Shown here piece by piece: positions 7,118 to 8,661 of a DNA stretch of 8,661 bases. The notes beneath the pieces are model-generated. The model was not told where the DNA came from, made no database searches, and saw only the letters and a list, made by a program, of their open reading frames with translations. Made by a program: the position numbers and the translations under genes. Every line of letters starts with the position of its first letter. Position 1 is the first letter of the stretch. Source of the stretch: Nocardioidaceae bacterium. GTDB lineage: Bacteria > Actinomycetota > Actinomycetes > Propionibacteriales > Nocardioidaceae. The DNA lies in contig JAGQUE010000120.1 in NCBI GenBank assembly GCA_020438665.1, positions 1-8,661 on the forward strand. The letters are read 5' to 3'.

Positions 7118-7710
7118 CAGTGGGCCACCGACTCACGCGCGTCGAGCACCGTGACGTGCGGAGACTCCTTGATCTGGGCCACCAGAGCATCTTGCGCGTC
7201 CGCCCACTGCTCCGCCGTACGGACGACTGGGTTGACCTCGACGCCGAGACGGGCGTTAGCCCGGTCGGCCGCGTCATAGACATCGGCCCGGTCGACCTTG
7301 CCGACGACCAGGACGTCGATGTCGTTCGGCGGCCCACCGGCCTGGCCCTCGTAGCGGGCCGCCCAGGAACCGAAGATGACTACCTGCTCGGCGCCCTGGA
7401 TCGCGAACTCCTCGGCGATGACAGCCCGCGGACCGAACGTGATCTCCAGGAGCTGGGTCAGCGACTTGGCTGCCGGGTGGTCCACGTTGGCACGGATCAG
7501 CCGGTTGCGGCCCTGGGTTCGGCTGGCGACCAGCCCCGCCTCGTCGAGGCGGTTCACCTCGCGGTGCAGCGTGGAGAGCGGCACGCGCAGGCGCGCGGCC
7601 ATCTCAGTCACGCCGTACTCCTGGTCGGGGTGCAGCAGCAACCACATCAACAGCTCCGCCTGATGCTGCGACCGGAACACCGGCATCAGAGCCGGACCAT
7701 CGCTACGCAT
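7117..7710 (-). CDS. Winged-helix / minimal nucleotidyltransferase fusion protein (MntA-like, putative antitoxin and autoregulator)
   Basis: This 197-aa protein has two parts. Residues 14-75 form a winged helix (YGVTEMAARLRVPLSTLHREVNRLDEAGLV), a DNA-binding fold of the ArsR/MarR kind. Residues 93-165 form a minimal nucleotidyltransferase, with the FGSWAARY loop (113-120), the metal-binding DID (130-132) and a likely third acidic residue, Glu158 (VEVNP). Family members transfer AMP to a HEPN partner. The start is placed at ATG 7710 because a TTGACG / TATCTT promoter ends six bases upstream, as in leaderless actinobacterial transcripts, and MRSDGPALMPVF is a typical beginning. An in-frame GTG at 7758 would overlap the recombinase stop by four bases (GTGA) and add 16 residues encoded by the promoter region; this is less likely but not excluded. 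It is coupled to the HEPN gene by a one-base overlap. Confidence 0.88.
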   Translation of the reverse strand: MRSDGPALMPVFRSQHQAELLMWLLLHPDQEYGVTEMAARLRVPLSTLHREVNRLDEAGLVASRTQGRNRLIRANVDHPAAKSLTQLLEITFGPRAVIAEEFAIQGAEQVVIFGSWAARYEGQAGGPPNDIDVLVVGKVDRADVYDAADRANARLGVEVNPVVRTAEQWADAQDALVAQIKESPHVTVLDARESVAH

Positions 7711-7742
7711 AACTGGAAGATATCTCCCACTTATAGGTAGCG
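7701..7742. repeat. 42-bp imperfect palindrome over the MNT promoter, candidate operator
   Basis: On the plus strand CGCTAC (7701-7706) pairs with GTAGCG (7737-7742), ATAA (7709-7712) with TTAT (7731-7734), and TGG (7714-7716) with CCA (7727-7729), around the perfect centre AGATATCT (7718-7725). In all, 17 of 21 base pairs match. It covers the -10, most of the -35 to -10 spacer, the last bases of the -35, and the first three codons of the MNT gene. The encoded winged helix is the natural candidate for binding it. A recombinase site or RNA hairpin is an alternative, since the recombinase gene ends 13 bases away. Confidence 0.65.
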
Positions 7743-7746
7743 TCAA
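7711..7746 (-). promoter_or_regulatory. Leaderless-type promoter of the MNT-HEPN operon
   Basis: On the minus strand TTGACG (7746-7741) is followed by an 18-base spacer, then TATCTT (7722-7717), which fits the actinobacterial TANNNT -10. Six bases later comes the ATG at 7710. Transcription would begin at or next to the ATG, giving a leaderless mRNA; consistently, no Shine-Dalgarno sits at normal distance. The stretch 7709-7735 is about two-thirds A/T in otherwise very GC-rich DNA. Confidence 0.65.
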
Positions 7747-7754
7747 GTGTGGAC

Positions 7755-8661
7755 TCACGCAGGCTCGATCCCCTTCCTCTCCCTGGCGAAGGCCTGGTCG
7801 AGGAGCTCAGCGGTCAGCGGGTTCACCTGCTCGTTCCGGCGGATGTAGTGCTCGATCGTCACCTTGGGGTCGGTGTGCCCGAGCAGTTCAGAGGCGAGGT
7901 TGAGGCTGGCCTGCTCGTTGATCACCGTTGCTACGGTGCGACGGAACATGTGCGGGCTGACGCCCTCGATGCCGGCGTCGCCGAGGACCTTGCGGAGCTG
8001 CCGCCGCACGTTGGCGGTGGTGAGCGGCGTCGCTTCCCGGCTCCGGAACACGAGCGCGTCCAGCGAGTGATCGGTCATGATCGCCAGCCGGCGGCGGAGT
8101 GCCTCAGCCGTGAAGGACGGCAGCGCGATCACCCGGTTGGACCGGTCGGTCTTCGGATGTTCCTGCCGGTAGGTCCCGACACCACGCTCGGAGATCACCG
8201 TGCCGCAGATCCGCAGCGTCGCGGGCGTCGTCGTCAGGTCCAGGTCGCGACGACGGATCGCCAGCACCTCGCCGATCCGGGCCGAGGTGCCGAGCATGAC
8301 CTCGACGATCTGGCCGAGCTGCCCGTCCGGGTTCGGGCCGGACGTGCCCCGCGACAACTCCCACGCTCTGATCACGGCGCGGATCGCATTGACCTCGGTC
8401 GCCGTCAGTGCAGTCGGGGTGCGCTTCGGCTTGTGCAGGCGTGCGACGCCGTCGATCGGGTTGCGGTGGATCACCTCGTGCCGCACCGCGAGGCCGAACG
8501 CGAGGCGGAGCACGGTCTTGGCCCGCTTGGAGCGGGCGTAAGACTGCTTGCCGAGCTGCTTGAGCAGAGCGTCGCAGCGGGCCACCCCGATCTCGCGCAG
8601 GGCGTATCCACGAAACGCCGGGAGCACGAGCCGGTTCATGTCGCGCTCGTAGTTGAACCGG
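7755..8661 (-). CDS. Tyrosine recombinase/phage-type integrase, N-terminus beyond window edge
   Basis: The reading frame stays open to the right edge; upstream of Met8639 it continues as RFNYERD, so the true start lies outside. Numbering from that Met, residues 1-70 look like the end of the core-binding domain (RSKRAKTVLRLAFGLAVRHEVIHRNP). The catalytic domain has all expected residues: Arg121 in TSARIGEVLAIRRRDL, Lys163 in HPKTDRS, the HMFR box (His230, Arg233), His255 in LLGHTDP and nucleophile Tyr265 in IEHYIRR. Such enzymes integrate and excise mobile elements at att sites. Members are usually 380-420 aa, so about 80-110 residues are probably missing. No tRNA or duplicated core site is visible here, so no attachment site can be named. 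Its TGA (7757-7755) is 44 bases from the preferred MNT start, on the same strand. All catalytic residues are intact. Confidence 0.95.
   Translation of the reverse strand, partial: RFNYERDMNRLVLPAFRGYALREIGVARCDALLKQLGKQSYARSKRAKTVLRLAFGLAVRHEVIHRNPIDGVARLHKPKRTPTALTATEVNAIRAVIRAWELSRGTSGPNPDGQLGQIVEVMLGTSARIGEVLAIRRRDLDLTTTPATLRICGTVISERGVGTYRQEHPKTDRSNRVIALPSFTAEALRRRLAIMTDHSLDALVFRSREATPLTTANVRRQLRKVLGDAGIEGVSPHMFRRTVATVINEQASLNLASELLGHTDPKVTIEHYIRRNEQVNPLTAELLDQAFARERKGIEPA

Noticed and set aside
7701..7754. Palindrome as an intrinsic terminator of the recombinase gene
   Set aside because: No T-run follows the inverted repeat on the minus strand, and it coincides with a good promoter and start codon. 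An operator explains it better, although a recombinase site remains possible.
7755..8661. Attachment site (att core) near the recombinase
   Set aside because: No tRNA end and no direct repeat were found in the window, and the other end of the element is not visible, so no att site can be supported.

Overview
The window is very GC-rich, with GC-biased third codon positions, GTG starts and a leaderless-type promoter. This points to a high-GC actinobacterium, possibly related to Nocardioides, though the genus is a guess. The content is typical of an integrative/conjugative element or plasmid-like accessory island. There are no rRNA, tRNA or CRISPR features. No gene-free stretch exceeds 300 bases; the longest gap is about 210 bases at 4346-4557.

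Left part (1-4345, minus strand): a complete MobF (TrwC/TraA-type) relaxase-helicase of 1142 aa is followed 87 bases downstream by the N-terminal 276 residues of a type I restriction-modification methyltransferase (HsdM), whose remainder lies beyond the left edge. The relaxase starts at a GTG whose perfect Shine-Dalgarno sequence lies inside a 7-bp hairpin. Its leader also holds an imperfect 32-nt inverted repeat, a G-rich run and a strongly purine-skewed tract, and is the best place for an origin of transfer.

Centre (4558-5799, plus strand): one divergently transcribed gene encodes a 413-aa soluble helical protein. It resembles the helical part of actinobacterial SWIM zinc-finger proteins but has no zinc-binding cysteine cluster. 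It converges with a TauE/SafE-type permease gene.

Right part (8661-5808, minus strand): four closely packed co-directional genes. A tyrosine recombinase (N-terminus off the right edge) is followed by a winged-helix plus minimal nucleotidyltransferase fusion (MNT), a HEPN protein overlapping it by one base, and the TauE/SafE permease. The MNT-HEPN pair is organised like MntA/HepT toxin-antitoxin modules, but the HEPN protein lacks the usual catalytic histidine. A 42-bp imperfect palindrome covers the promoter and first codons of the MNT gene and looks like its autoregulatory operator.

Taken together, the window carries DNA-transfer (relaxase), integration (recombinase) and stability or defence functions (type I RM, MNT-HEPN). 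The most notable unexplained signals are the relaxase Shine-Dalgarno hairpin and the MNT operator palindrome.
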